Below are positions 1-8,446 of a stretch of DNA of 64,000 bases, piece after piece. The DNA is from Micromonospora tarapacensis. GTDB taxonomy: Bacteria > Actinomycetota > Actinomycetes > Mycobacteriales > Micromonosporaceae. Below the pieces are notes generated by a model. The model was not told the DNA's origin and ran no database searches. It worked only from the letters and a program-made list of their open reading frames with translations. Position 1 is the first letter of the stretch. The number at the start of each line of letters is the position of its first letter. The DNA lies in the NCBI RefSeq assembly GCF_019697375.1, contig NZ_JAHCDI010000004.1:2343324-2407323 (forward strand). The letters run 5' to 3'. The position numbers and the translations under genes are program-made.

Positions 1-1627
1 CCGTCGCCAGCACCGCCTCGACCAGTTCACGCTGGACTCCGGGCAACTCCAGGTCGTCCCGGTCGCAGCCCTCGCCCACCGTGCCGCGCCCGAAGAGCCC
101 GGCGTGGTCGCCGACGACGAGGACCGCGACGTCCGAGGCGGTCGCCGCGGCCACCGCCTCGGCGAAGCCGGACCGGTCGTCGTCGTCCACGTCACAGCCC
201 CGCGCCCAGGTGACGAGGTCGGTGCCGAACTCGACCCGCATCGCGTCGAGCATCGTCGGCACCTCGATGCCGGTCTCCACGTCGGGGTGCTGGACGAGCA
301 CGTGGTTGAGGAAGGAGTAACACCCGAAGAGCGCACCCTGCCGGTCGGCGTTCGGGCCGATGACCGCGACCCGCCGACCGGCCGGCAGCGGCAGCGCGTC
401 CTGGTTGGCGAGCAGGACGATCGACTTCTCGGCGAGGCGGCGGGCGATCGCCCGGTGCTCGGGCGAGTCGAGGTCGACCGCCTGGGTCGGCTCGTCGGCG
501 AAGGTGGCGTCGAGCAGCCCGAGTTCCGCCTTCTGGCGCAGCACCCGCAGCACCGCCCGGTCGACGAGCGCCTCGTCGAGCCGGCCCGCCCGCACCGTCT
601 CCCGCAGGGTCAGGTAGGCGTCACCCGTCGGAAGCTCGATGTCGACGCCGGCGGTCAGCGCCTGCACGGCCGCCTCCGCGTGGTCGGCCGCGACGTGATG
701 CAGCAGGTGGAGGAACGCCACGCCGAAGTAGTCGGCCACCACCGTGCCGTCGAAGCCCCAGCGGTCCCGCAGCACTCCGGTCAGCATGGTCGGGTCGGCG
801 GCGACGGGTACGCCGTCGATCTCGGCGTAGGAGTGCATCACGGAGCGCGCGTTTCCGTCGAGGAGCGCCATCTCGAACGGGACGAGCAGCACGTCGGCGA
901 GTTCGCGCGGGCCGGCGTGCACCGGGGCGAAGTTGCGCCCGGCGCGCGAGGCGGAGTATCCGGCGAAGTGCTTGAGGGCGGCGTGCACACCCTGTGACTG
1001 CAGCCCACGCACGTACGAGGTGCCGAGGGTGCCGACCAGGTAGGGGTCCTCGGCGATGCACTCGTCGACCCGTCCCCAGCGCGGATCCCGGATCACGTCG
1101 AGCACGGGGGCGAGACCCTGGTGGATGCCCAGAGCCCGCATCGACGCCCCGATCGCCGCAGCCATCTCGGTGACGAGTTCGGGATCGAAGGCGGCGCCCC
1201 AGGCCAGCGGGGTGGGGAAGGTGGCGGCCTTCCACGCCGACAGCCCGGTGAGACACTCCTCGTGGACGATCGCCGGGATGCCGAGCCGGGTGCCCGTCAC
1301 CAGGTCCGACTGGAACTTCCACAGCCATGACGCGCGGGCGGCGGCGTCGACGGGGCGGGTGCCGTAGGCCCGGGTGAGATGGCCGAGCCCGTGCCGGGAG
1401 AAGTCCTCGAGCCGGCCGATGTCGCCGAACTCGCCCTGCAGCGGCGCGACCGCCTCGCCCTCCTCCTTCTCCCAGAAGCCGACCAGCTGCGCGATCTTCT
1501 CCTCGATCGTCATCCGGCCGAGCAGCTCACGCACCCGTGCCTCGCCGTCCGACCCGTCGGGCCGGTCGCCACCTGGGCCGGTATGGGCCGACGACGGCCC
1601 ACCCACCACCCCGCTGACCTCAGTCAT
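1..1627 (-). CDS. Glycoside hydrolase family 3 beta-glycosidase (C-terminus off the left edge)
   Basis: This reading frame is open from an ATG at 1627 to the window edge, so about 540 residues are visible and the C-terminus is missing. Early residues RMTIEEKIAQL are the typical start of the GH3 TIM-barrel domain. The conserved KHFAGYSAS segment follows, and the stretch FDGTVVADYFG holds the Asp expected to be the nucleophile. A second alpha/beta domain begins near VAVIGPNADRQG. No signal peptide is seen, so it probably acts in the cytoplasm on imported beta-linked oligosaccharides. An AGAGGGG ribosome site precedes the ATG. It lies 117 bases after the permease genes, as in cellobiose or xylobiose cassettes. 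Beta-glucosidase and beta-xylosidase cannot be told apart here. Confidence 0.93.
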   Translation of the reverse strand, partial: MTEVSGVVGGPSSAHTGPGGDRPDGSDGEARVRELLGRMTIEEKIAQLVGFWEKEEGEAVAPLQGEFGDIGRLEDFSRHGLGHLTRAYGTRPVDAAARASWLWKFQSDLVTGTRLGIPAIVHEECLTGLSAWKAATFPTPLAWGAAFDPELVTEMAAAIGASMRALGIHQGLAPVLDVIRDPRWGRVDECIAEDPYLVGTLGTSYVRGLQSQGVHAALKHFAGYSASRAGRNFAPVHAGPRELADVLLVPFEMALLDGNARSVMHSYAEIDGVPVAADPTMLTGVLRDRWGFDGTVVADYFGVAFLHLLHHVAADHAEAAVQALTAGVDIELPTGDAYLTLRETVRAGRLDEALVDRAVLRVLRQKAELGLLDATFADEPTQAVDLDSPEHRAIARRLAEKSIVLLANQDALPLPAGRRVAVIGPNADRQGALFGCYSFLNHVLVQHPDVETGIEVPTMLDAMRVEFGTDLVTWARGCDVDDDDRSGFAEAVAAATASDVAVLVVGDHAGLFGRGTVGEGCDRDDLELPGVQRELVEAVLAT

Positions 1628-1744
1628 GCTGTTGCTACCCCTCTGTTGCTCATGCCGGCCCTCCGCTGCGCTTCGGGCCGTCATGAGGCACCGACGCGCT
1701 GAACCGATGATTCGCTCGCTCACGCTCGCTCATGCCGCTACCGC

Positions 1745-2605
1745 TCAGCCCTTGACCGCACCTTGGAGGCCACCGACGATCTGCTTCTCGGCGAACGTGA
1801 AGAAAATAAGCGCCGGCAGCATCGCCAGCGAGGTGAAGGCGAGGATTCCCGCCGTGTCGGAGGTGTACTGGCTGGAGAAATTCTGCACGCCCAGCGGCAG
1901 GGTGTGCAGGCTGGCGTCGCCGAGCACGAGCAGCGGCAGGAGGAAGGCGTTCCAACTCGTGACAAACGCGAGGATCCCGACGGTGACCATCGCCGGCCGC
2001 GACAGCGGCAGCAGGATGCGCCAGAGGAAGCCGAGCCGGCCGGTGCCGTCGATCGCGGCGGCGTCCTCCAACTCGCGGGGGATGGCGGTGAGGAACGGCC
2101 GCAGGATCACGATCGTCAGCGGCAGCGAGAAGGCGACCTGCGGCAGGATCACCGCGTAGTACGAGTTGATCAGGTTGAGGTCGCGCAGCATGAGGTAGAG
2201 CGGCAGGATCGCCGCACCGGCGGGAAACAGCAGGCCGAGCGTGAAGAAGGTGTAGAGCACCTCGCGCCCGCGGAAGGTGTACCGGGCGAGCACGAACGCG
2301 GCACAGACCCCGAGCGCCACGACGCCGAGCGTCGTGCCCAGGGACACCACCGCGCTGTTGAACACCTGCCGCCAGAAGTCGCTCTGCGTCAGCACCCGGG
2401 CGTAGTTGTCCCAGACCCACGGGTCGGGCAGCCCGGCCGGGTCCGCGACGATCTGCGGCGTGGTGCGGAACCCGCCGATGATCACGTAGACCACCGGGGT
2501 GATCGACACGGCCGCGACCGCGAGTGCCAGCGCGTAGGTGAGCGGGTTGCCCCACGACATCGGGCGGCGCTTGGCGGTTGGGGACGGAACGGCGTTCGCG
2601 GTCAC
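1745..2605 (-). CDS. Carbohydrate ABC transporter permease, MalG type
   Basis: A 286-residue inner-membrane permease of the sugar ABC family with six predicted membrane segments. The EAA loop that docks on the ATPase is visible as ELEDAAAIDGTGRLGF followed by ILLPLSRPA. The GTG start at 2605 lies 2 bases after the stop of the partner permease, so the two are probably translated together. It should form the membrane channel with the MalF-type protein upstream. No ATPase subunit is present, which is normal for actinomycetes where a shared MsiK-type ATPase serves several importers. The substrate is probably a beta-linked oligosaccharide, judged only from the adjacent GH3 gene. Confidence 0.95.
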   Translation of the reverse strand: MTANAVPSPTAKRRPMSWGNPLTYALALAVAAVSITPVVYVIIGGFRTTPQIVADPAGLPDPWVWDNYARVLTQSDFWRQVFNSAVVSLGTTLGVVALGVCAAFVLARYTFRGREVLYTFFTLGLLFPAGAAILPLYLMLRDLNLINSYYAVILPQVAFSLPLTIVILRPFLTAIPRELEDAAAIDGTGRLGFLWRILLPLSRPAMVTVGILAFVTSWNAFLLPLLVLGDASLHTLPLGVQNFSSQYTSDTAGILAFTSLAMLPALIFFTFAEKQIVGGLQGAVKG

Positions 2606-2607
2606 GA

Positions 2608-3462
2608 TCAGTTCGCCTTTCTGGTGATGGCGCCCTCGATGTCACGACGCAGCAGGAAGCGCTGGAACAGCACCGCCGCCACGAACGAGATGGCGAACAG
2701 GATGACCGCCACCGCATTTCCGTAACCCCAGAGCCGGGCGAAGAACCCGCTGTCCACCATGTACGTCGCCATGGTGGCCGAGGCACCGAGCGACCGCACC
2801 GCCGGCACCGAGGTCACCCAGATCACGTCGAAGACCTGTAGCGAACCGATCATGGACAGGAACATCCAGATCCGGATCGTCGGGCCGAGCAACGGCAGGG
2901 TCACGTGGCGCTGGGTCTGCCACCAGCTGGCGCCGTCGATCGCGGCGGCCTCGTTCAACTCCTGCGGCACGTTCGACAGGCCGGCGAGCAACAGGATGAT
3001 GGCGAAGCCGACGTACTTCCAGGTGAGGATGAACAGCAGCGTCCAGATCACGAGGTCGAGGTCGGCGAGCCACGCCTGCACCAGGCCGCCCATGCCCAGC
3101 GACTGCATGAACGCGTTGACCGTGCCGGCGTCGGACAGCAGCAGCTTCCACATGATGCCGACGGTGACCTCGGCGAGCACGTAGGGCACGAACGCCAGCA
3201 GGCGGAACACGGTGCGCCCGCGGAAGTTGCGGTTGAGCAGCAGGGCCACGCCCAGGGCGATCGGGCCCTGGATCAGCAGCGACCCGAACACGATGATCCC
3301 GTTGTTGCGCAGCGCGTCGATGAAGATCGGGTCCTGGAAGGCCAGGACGTAGTTGTCGAAGCCGACAAAGTCGGTGGGCGGTCCGACGCCGCGCCAGCGG
3401 AAGAGGCTGTAGTAGAAGGCGAAGCCCATCGGCACCAGCACGAACATCACGTAGACGATCAC
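2608..3462 (-). CDS. Carbohydrate ABC transporter permease, MalF type (5' end uncertain)
   Basis: A sugar-importer permease with the EAA loop ELNEAAAIDGASWWQ. The only start codon in this frame is GTG 3462, which falls inside the first membrane helix (VIVYVMFVLVPMGFAFYY). The same frame continues upstream as a plausible cytoplasmic tail (RAAETRRKWYEIIGLTTPA) back to a stop at 3622-3624 but has no ATG, GTG, TTG or CTG. An ATG at 3584 exists in another frame. The likeliest explanations are a one-base error or frameshift in the G-rich stretch near 3535-3550, or a non-standard start. Function as the partner of the following permease is secure; the N-terminus is not. Confidence 0.88.
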   Translation of the reverse strand: MIVYVMFVLVPMGFAFYYSLFRWRGVGPPTDFVGFDNYVLAFQDPIFIDALRNNGIIVFGSLLIQGPIALGVALLLNRNFRGRTVFRLLAFVPYVLAEVTVGIMWKLLLSDAGTVNAFMQSLGMGGLVQAWLADLDLVIWTLLFILTWKYVGFAIILLLAGLSNVPQELNEAAAIDGASWWQTQRHVTLPLLGPTIRIWMFLSMIGSLQVFDVIWVTSVPAVRSLGASATMATYMVDSGFFARLWGYGNAVAVILFAISFVAAVLFQRFLLRRDIEGAITRKAN

Positions 3463-3601
3463 GGCTGGCGTCGTGAGGCCGATGATCTCGTACCACTTAC
3501 GGCGGGTCTCGGCGGCCCGGGAGGACGGACGCCGGGCGGGCCGGGGCCCGCCGGCGGCGCGGATGCGCCGCCGGCGAGGTCCATGGTTGGGTTGGTGGAG
3601 G

Positions 3602-4912
3602 TCACTTGCGCGCGGCCGCCTTCATAGCCTCGACGACCTGCTCGGGCGTGCCGCTGCCGGCGAAGATGGCGACGATCGCGTCGTTCATCGCGGTGCCGAC
3701 GGTGCTGCCGAAGGCCGTGTCCAGCCAGAGCTGCACGTAGGTCGCGCTGGTGGTGGCCTCCAGGATGGACCGCAGCGCGGGATCCTTGACGCCTTCCTCG
3801 GCACCCTTGGCGACCGGCAGGCCGGTGCCGGTCTCGGCGTAACCCAGCTGCACCTCGGGGCTGACGAGGTACTTGAGGAACTCGACGCACTCGGCCGGGG
3901 CGTTCTTGGCGCAGGCGAAACCGTCGCCACCGCCGAGGGCCGCCTTCGGGTCACCCGCGGAACCGGCGATCGCCGGCACGGGGAACCAGCCGATGAACTT
4001 GTTCAGCGCCTCCTGGTCCGTGGTTACGGTGTCCAGGCTGCCCCTGTTCCAGTCGCCCATCAGCTCCATCGCGGCCTTGCCGTTGGCCAGCAGGCCGTTG
4101 GCGCTGGTCGGGTCGTTCTGGCCCGGCGTGGCGATGAAGTTGTCCTGGAACGGCTCGGTGTCGATGAAGGCCTTCAGGTCCTGGCCGGCCTTCACGAAGC
4201 ACTGGTCGTCGAAGACGTTCTCCAGGGACGCCTTGCGCAGCGTCTCGACCGAGCAGGCGCGCAGCGCGAAGTTGTACCACCAGTGCGCGGCCGGCCACTT
4301 GTCACCGGCGCCGACGGCGATCGGCACGACGTTGATCGCCTTGAGCTTGGTGACCGCGTCGTTGAGCTCGTCGAACGTGGTCGGCGGCGCGGCGATGCCC
4401 GCCTGCTGGAACAGGTCCTTGTTGTACCAGATGCCCTCGATGCCCATCCGGTACGGCAGGCCGTACTGCTTGCCGTCGACCTGCCAGATCTCGACCGCGC
4501 TGCCGATGTTGGCAACCTCGTCCTTGACCTGGTCGGTGATGTCCTTGAGGTAGTCGGCCTCGACCTGCTCGCGGATCTCACCACCACCCCATGCCTGGAA
4601 GATGTCCGGCGGGTCGTTGCTCAGCAGCGCGGCGGGGAGCCGGGTCCGCTGGAGTTGGTTGGTCTCGATGCCCTCCATCTCGATCGTGACCGTGGGGTGC
4701 AGCGCATTGAAGTCCTTGGCGACCTTCTCCCAGTAGGTCTTGCCCGGGCCGTCCTGGGAGGCGTTGTTCCACCAGGTCAGGGTTACCGGGTTCTTGTACA
4801 GCTCACTCTCGGGAGGCGCTTCGGATTCGCCGCCGCCGGTGCAGCCGGCGGCAAGCAGTGCGGTGGTAATGGACAGCGCTAGGAAAGTGCTGGTACGGCG
4901 CTTTATAGCCAT
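3602..4912 (-). CDS. Extracellular sugar-binding lipoprotein (ABC importer)
   Basis: A 436-residue family 1 solute-binding protein. A basic N-terminus and hydrophobic stretch end in the lipobox LLAAGC, so the mature protein should be lipid-anchored at Cys outside the membrane. The body has the usual WWNNAS start, a PDIFQAWGGGE segment and the hinge-region pattern EGIWYNKDLF. The ATG at 4912 is preferred to an upstream start because GAGGAGA lies at good spacing before it. It delivers substrate to the two permeases that follow in the same transcript. Ligand unknown; a beta-linked oligosaccharide is inferred from the GH3 gene. Confidence 0.95.
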   Translation of the reverse strand: MAIKRRTSTFLALSITTALLAAGCTGGGESEAPPESELYKNPVTLTWWNNASQDGPGKTYWEKVAKDFNALHPTVTIEMEGIETNQLQRTRLPAALLSNDPPDIFQAWGGGEIREQVEADYLKDITDQVKDEVANIGSAVEIWQVDGKQYGLPYRMGIEGIWYNKDLFQQAGIAAPPTTFDELNDAVTKLKAINVVPIAVGAGDKWPAAHWWYNFALRACSVETLRKASLENVFDDQCFVKAGQDLKAFIDTEPFQDNFIATPGQNDPTSANGLLANGKAAMELMGDWNRGSLDTVTTDQEALNKFIGWFPVPAIAGSAGDPKAALGGGDGFACAKNAPAECVEFLKYLVSPEVQLGYAETGTGLPVAKGAEEGVKDPALRSILEATTSATYVQLWLDTAFGSTVGTAMNDAIVAIFAGSGTPEQVVEAMKAAARK

Positions 4913-4991
4913 CGGTGTCTCCTCGACCAATCAGTCGGGTGCTCGGCCTGACGGCGAGTTTTACAGCCCCGTAACTCGGTGTCAATCGGTG

Positions 4992-5007
4992 TCGATAACG
5001 TTTTCGA
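4992..5007. promoter_or_regulatory. LacI-family operator in a divergent promoter region
   Basis: The 16-base site reads TCGATAACGTTTTCGA. It is an inverted repeat with a central CG and one mismatched symmetric pair, the classic form of a LacI-family operator. It lies between the binding-protein gene (start 4912, minus) and the lacI gene (start near 5051, plus). The adjacent regulator is therefore the obvious candidate to bind it and repress both directions until an inducer sugar arrives. Confidence 0.7.
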
Positions 5008-5050
5008 CTCGCCTGTAACACGGCCAGGAAGGCCCTCTATCATCGTCGGC

Positions 5051-6352
5051 GTGGTGTTCCCGCAGCGTGTCAAGATGTCGGACGTGGCCCGTACGGCCGG
5101 CGTCTCCGTGGCAACCGTATCCAAGGTTGTGAATGGCCGTTACGGCGTGGCTCAGGCGACCGTTGAGCGCGTCCAACAGGTCATCCGTCAGCTCGGCTAC
5201 GAGGCCAGTCTGGGAGCACAGAGCCTGCGCAGTCACCGCACCAACGTACTGGGCATCCTGGTCGCCGAATTCGAGCCGTTCTCGACCGAGCTGCTCAAGG
5301 GCGCGTCCACGCAGGTCGCCGGCACCGGCTACCAGCTGCTGGCCTACTCCGGCGGCGACGGCGCCGGCACCGCCGTCGGCTGGGAACGGCGATCCCTGGC
5401 CCGCCTGTCCGGCACGCTCATCGACGGCGCCGTGATCGTCACGCCAACGGTGGTGGAGACCAAGCAGGGCTTCCACGTCGTGGCCGTCGACCCGCACACC
5501 GGTCCCTCGGGCCTGCCCACCGTCGACTCCGACAACTTCGCCGGTGCCGTGCTCGCGACCAACTACCTGCTGTCGCTCGGCCACCGACGCATCGGGCACA
5601 TCAGCGGGCGTCCCGACCTCGAGTCGTCGCGCCTGCGCGAGGCGGGCTTCCGTCAGGCCATGGCCGACGCCGGCGTGCCGGTGGACGAGCGGCTCGTACG
5701 CGTCGGCGGGTTCCGGATCGAGAGCGCCGCCGGCACGGCCGCCGAGTTGCTCGCGCTCCCCGACCGGCCGACCGCGGTCTTCGCCGGAAACGACCTCTCC
5801 GCGATCTCCACCGTCGATGTCGCCCGGAGCATGGGCCTGTCGGTGCCCGACGACCTGTCCGTCATCGGCTTCGACAACGTTCCGGAGTCGGCGCTGGTCA
5901 ACCCGCCGCTGACGACGATCATGCAACCGATACAACGGATGGGCGCCGAGGCGCTGCGCCTGCTCGTCGACCTGATCGCCGGCGTCGAACGCGACACCCA
6001 CATCCGGCTGCCCACCGAGTTGGTCGTCCGCGCGTCCTGCCGACCTCTCGACCCGTCCGAGGCTGCCCCGATCAGCGCTGCCCCGGTCGGCGCCATCACG
6101 GTCACCCCGAGCGTGCGGTCAGGCTCCGCCCAGCAGGGCGGCGGCGGTGTCGCGGTCGAGCGCGCCGTCGGCGACCACGACCTGGTAGCGACCGTGCCGG
6201 CTGCGGCCGGCCGGGACGGTCGCGGGCTCGGCGAAGGCGAAGGCAACGCAGACCCCCGGGTACATGGTGGTCCGCACGAACCACCGGTCGCCGCGACTCA
6301 GGCCGGCGAAGACCAGGGTGTACGCCCCACCCTCGGGCGCCCGCCCGCGTAG
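5051..6352 (+). CDS. LacI-family transcriptional regulator with an unusual C-terminal extension
   Basis: The N-terminus carries the LacI helix-turn-helix (DVARTAGVSVATVSKVVNG) followed by a periplasmic-binding-protein-like effector domain ending near VVRASCRPL at about residue 331. GTG 5051 or 5054 is the likely start; an ATG at 5075 would also keep the helix-turn-helix. The frame continues about 100 residues past the usual family end as low-complexity Gly/Ala/Pro sequence. It overlaps the convergent DUF6807 gene by 234 bases before a TAG at 6350. The extension may be real read-through, or the result of a small indel that destroyed the natural stop. It probably controls the GH3/ABC cassette through the operator at 4992-5007. 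Confidence 0.9.
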   Translation: MVFPQRVKMSDVARTAGVSVATVSKVVNGRYGVAQATVERVQQVIRQLGYEASLGAQSLRSHRTNVLGILVAEFEPFSTELLKGASTQVAGTGYQLLAYSGGDGAGTAVGWERRSLARLSGTLIDGAVIVTPTVVETKQGFHVVAVDPHTGPSGLPTVDSDNFAGAVLATNYLLSLGHRRIGHISGRPDLESSRLREAGFRQAMADAGVPVDERLVRVGGFRIESAAGTAAELLALPDRPTAVFAGNDLSAISTVDVARSMGLSVPDDLSVIGFDNVPESALVNPPLTTIMQPIQRMGAEALRLLVDLIAGVERDTHIRLPTELVVRASCRPLDPSEAAPISAAPVGAITVTPSVRSGSAQQGGGGVAVERAVGDHDLVATVPAAAGRDGRGLGEGEGNADPRVHGGPHEPPVAATQAGEDQGVRPTLGRPPA

Positions 6353-6970
6353 CGCGACCCACGGCTTGTCGCACCCGTTGACCGCCTCCTCGCCGGCCAG
6401 CGCCGCGGTGAACACCTCGGGCGGCTGCGCCGCCGCCGCCCGCCAGAAGAACCCGCCGTAGCCGGCACCACCGGGACGGCCGTTGGTGGCCGGGCTGCCG
6501 AGTGTGACGTCCCGGCCGGCGGGTGCGGTGAGGGTGCTGTCGACGTCGAGCCGCCAGGCGTCGGGGTGACCGGGCACCGCCGAGGCGGTGAGGCTGCGCC
6601 GCTCGGTGAGCAGGACCCCACCGGCCGGGTCGCACCAGTGCAGCCGGTGGTCGACCCGGTGGGCCGCCCGGTGTTCCCAACCGGCGTGCCTGATCCGGCC
6701 GTGGTCGGCACGCCAGGTGTACCCGACGTCGCGGACGTAGGTCCGTCCGCCCCAGAGGTTGGTGCCGTTGACGTCCTGCACCGCCAGGGAGGCCCCGAGG
6801 TGCCAGACGTGGTCGGCGGGGAGCGCGTCGGTGACCGTGGTGCCGGCCAGGGTCCGCACCGGGTGCAGGTACGGCCGGGGTCCGTGCCTCGCGTCGAGGT
6901 CGGGAGCGAGCACGTACCGCGCGACCGGCGTGCCGCCGACCAGTAGCCGCGGGTCGTCGGCGGCGGTCAC
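6119..6970 (-). CDS. DUF6807 (PmoA-like) family protein
   Basis: A 283-residue protein starting at GTG 6970, in GTGA overlap with the stop of the preceding membrane-protein gene. Recognisable features are HVWHLGASLAVQDVNGTNLWGG near residue 60, GYGGFFWR and WFVRTTMYPGVCVAFAF near the C-terminus. These match the DUF6807 family, whose genes often sit beside Gfo/Idh/MocA oxidoreductases, as is the case in the divergent operon here. The beta-rich fold resembles sugar mutarotases, but no reaction is established; the old methane-oxygenase label is not supported. It is the last gene of the second ABC importer unit. Confidence 0.8.
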   Translation of the reverse strand: MTAADDPRLLVGGTPVARYVLAPDLDARHGPRPYLHPVRTLAGTTVTDALPADHVWHLGASLAVQDVNGTNLWGGRTYVRDVGYTWRADHGRIRHAGWEHRAAHRVDHRLHWCDPAGGVLLTERRSLTASAVPGHPDAWRLDVDSTLTAPAGRDVTLGSPATNGRPGGAGYGGFFWRAAAAQPPEVFTAALAGEEAVNGCDKPWVALRGRAPEGGAYTLVFAGLSRGDRWFVRTTMYPGVCVAFAFAEPATVPAGRSRHGRYQVVVADGALDRDTAAALLGGA

Positions 6971-7578
6971 GACAGCTCCGGCCGGGCGACCGGCCGGCGG
7001 CGGGCGACGGCGTGCACGGCGGCCAGCAGGTACCCCACGAGGATCGGCACCGCGACCGGGGTGACCAGCACGCCGAGCACGGCCGCGACCACGGCGGTGC
7101 CGGCCAGGGCGGCCCAGCGGGTGGGCTGGTCGAGGCAGGCGCGGGCGGCCCGGACGGCCGCCGACCACCATCCGGTGCCGCCGGCACGGCCCACCTCGAC
7201 CACGATCGCGGCGGCGTACCCGAGCAGTGCCGCCGCCACGACGGTGGTGAGGCTCAGCGCCACCGCACCGCCCGGCACGCGACCGGTGGCCAACGCGGCC
7301 AGGTCGGCGGCGAGCAGGCCGGCGGCGGCGAGCCCGACCAGCGCCGCCGGCAGCCCCGGCAGCAGGCCGTGGCCGAAGCGGGACAGCGTCCGCCGAGCCG
7401 TCGGCCAACTGCCCGTGTCGAACCGGTCGTGCACGGCCGCGCTCGCCGTGCCGACCGCGGTGCCGGCGGTGAGCAGCGGCACCGCGGCGAGCACGGTCAG
7501 GATGCCCAGCAGCGCCAGGTCCGCACCGTCGCGGACGGTGTCGCGCCAGTCGCGACGCTGCTCAGCCCTTGATTCCAC
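6967..7578 (-). CDS. DUF624/YesL-like membrane protein
   Basis: A 203-residue protein with about five hydrophobic segments. The N-terminal half (LALLGILTVLAAVPLLTAG, then HDRFDTGSWPTARRTL) has the layout of the DUF624 family exemplified by Bacillus YesL, found in sugar ABC operons. GTG 7578 overlaps the end of the upstream permease gene by 17 bases, and the stop overlaps the start of the DUF6807 gene, so it is translationally embedded in the importer operon. Function is unknown; an accessory role in polysaccharide uptake is inferred from context. Confidence 0.75.
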   Translation of the reverse strand: MESRAEQRRDWRDTVRDGADLALLGILTVLAAVPLLTAGTAVGTASAAVHDRFDTGSWPTARRTLSRFGHGLLPGLPAALVGLAAAGLLAADLAALATGRVPGGAVALSLTTVVAAALLGYAAAIVVEVGRAGGTGWWSAAVRAARACLDQPTRWAALAGTAVVAAVLGVLVTPVAVPILVGYLLAAVHAVARRRPVARPELS

Positions 7579-8446
7579 TGGTGTTGATCCCCTCGACGAG
7601 CAGCCGTTGGAAGGCGACGAAGAACAGGAACACCGGCAACAGGGACAGCACCGACATGGCGAACATCGGCCCGACCGCGCTCTGGCTGGTCGAGTCGATG
7701 AACAGGGTCAGCGCCACCGGGACGGTGTAGTCGCTCAGGCTGGACAGGAAGACCAGTTGCCGGAAGAAGTCGTTCCAGGTCCAGATGAACGAGAAGATCG
7801 CGGTGGTGACCAGGGCGGGCCGGCTCAGCGGCAGGATGACGTGCCGGAAGATGCCGAACGCGTTGGCGCCGTCGATCCGCGCCGCCTCGTCCAGCTCGCG
7901 GGGGATGCCCCGGATGAACTGCACCATGAGGAAGACGAAGAACGCCTCCGTGGCGAGGAACTGCGGGATCAGCAGCGGCAGGTACGGCCAGTCACCGCCG
8001 ACCAGGCCGAGGCTGCGGAACAGGATGTACTGCGGGACGATCAGCACGTGACCGGGCAGCAGCAGGGTGCCGATCATGACGGCGAACCAGACGCCGCGCA
8101 GCCGGAACCGCAACCGGGCGAAGGCGTACGCGGCCAGCAGGCAGCTCACCGCGTTGCCGATCACGGTGAGCAGGCTGACCATCGCGCTGTTGAGGAAGAA
8201 CCGGCCGAAGCTGACGTCGAAGTTGCGCCACCCGTCGGTGTAGTTGCCCGGGGTGAACCGTTCCGGCAGCAGGCCGATGTTGTTGACGATCTCCTGCGGT
8301 GACTTGAACGAGGTGCCGATCATCCAGATCAGCGGGTAGAGCACGACCGCGACGATGGCCAGCAGTACGACCAGTCGCAGCCAGGAGCGGCTGCGTGGGC
8401 GCTGCGGGCGGGCCGCCACGGGCCGGGCGACGGTGCTGGCCACCAT
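7562..8446 (-). CDS. Carbohydrate ABC transporter permease, MalG type
   Basis: A 294-residue permease with six membrane segments and the EAA loop ELDEAARIDGANAFGIF followed by VILPLSRPA. The start is ATG 8446, which forms an ATGA overlap with the stop of the MalF-type gene upstream; a longer open frame upstream of this ATG is only a shadow of that gene. It pairs with the preceding permease and the lipoprotein at 9460-10800. Expression is probably controlled by the adjacent LacI regulator at 10820-11950. Confidence 0.96.
   Translation of the reverse strand: MVASTVARPVAARPQRPRSRSWLRLVVLLAIVAVVLYPLIWMIGTSFKSPQEIVNNIGLLPERFTPGNYTDGWRNFDVSFGRFFLNSAMVSLLTVIGNAVSCLLAAYAFARLRFRLRGVWFAVMIGTLLLPGHVLIVPQYILFRSLGLVGGDWPYLPLLIPQFLATEAFFVFLMVQFIRGIPRELDEAARIDGANAFGIFRHVILPLSRPALVTTAIFSFIWTWNDFFRQLVFLSSLSDYTVPVALTLFIDSTSQSAVGPMFAMSVLSLLPVFLFFVAFQRLLVEGINTSGIKG

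Noticed and set aside
104..997. Long plus-strand frame over the GH3 gene
   Set aside because: Antisense shadow of a high-GC gene; its Arg/Gly-rich translation has no domain, while the minus strand shows clear GH3 motifs.
6967..7408. Extension of the DUF6807 frame upstream of 6970
   Set aside because: It overlaps the DUF624-like gene and reads as Arg-rich shadow sequence; GTG 6970 in GTGA overlap fits the family start.
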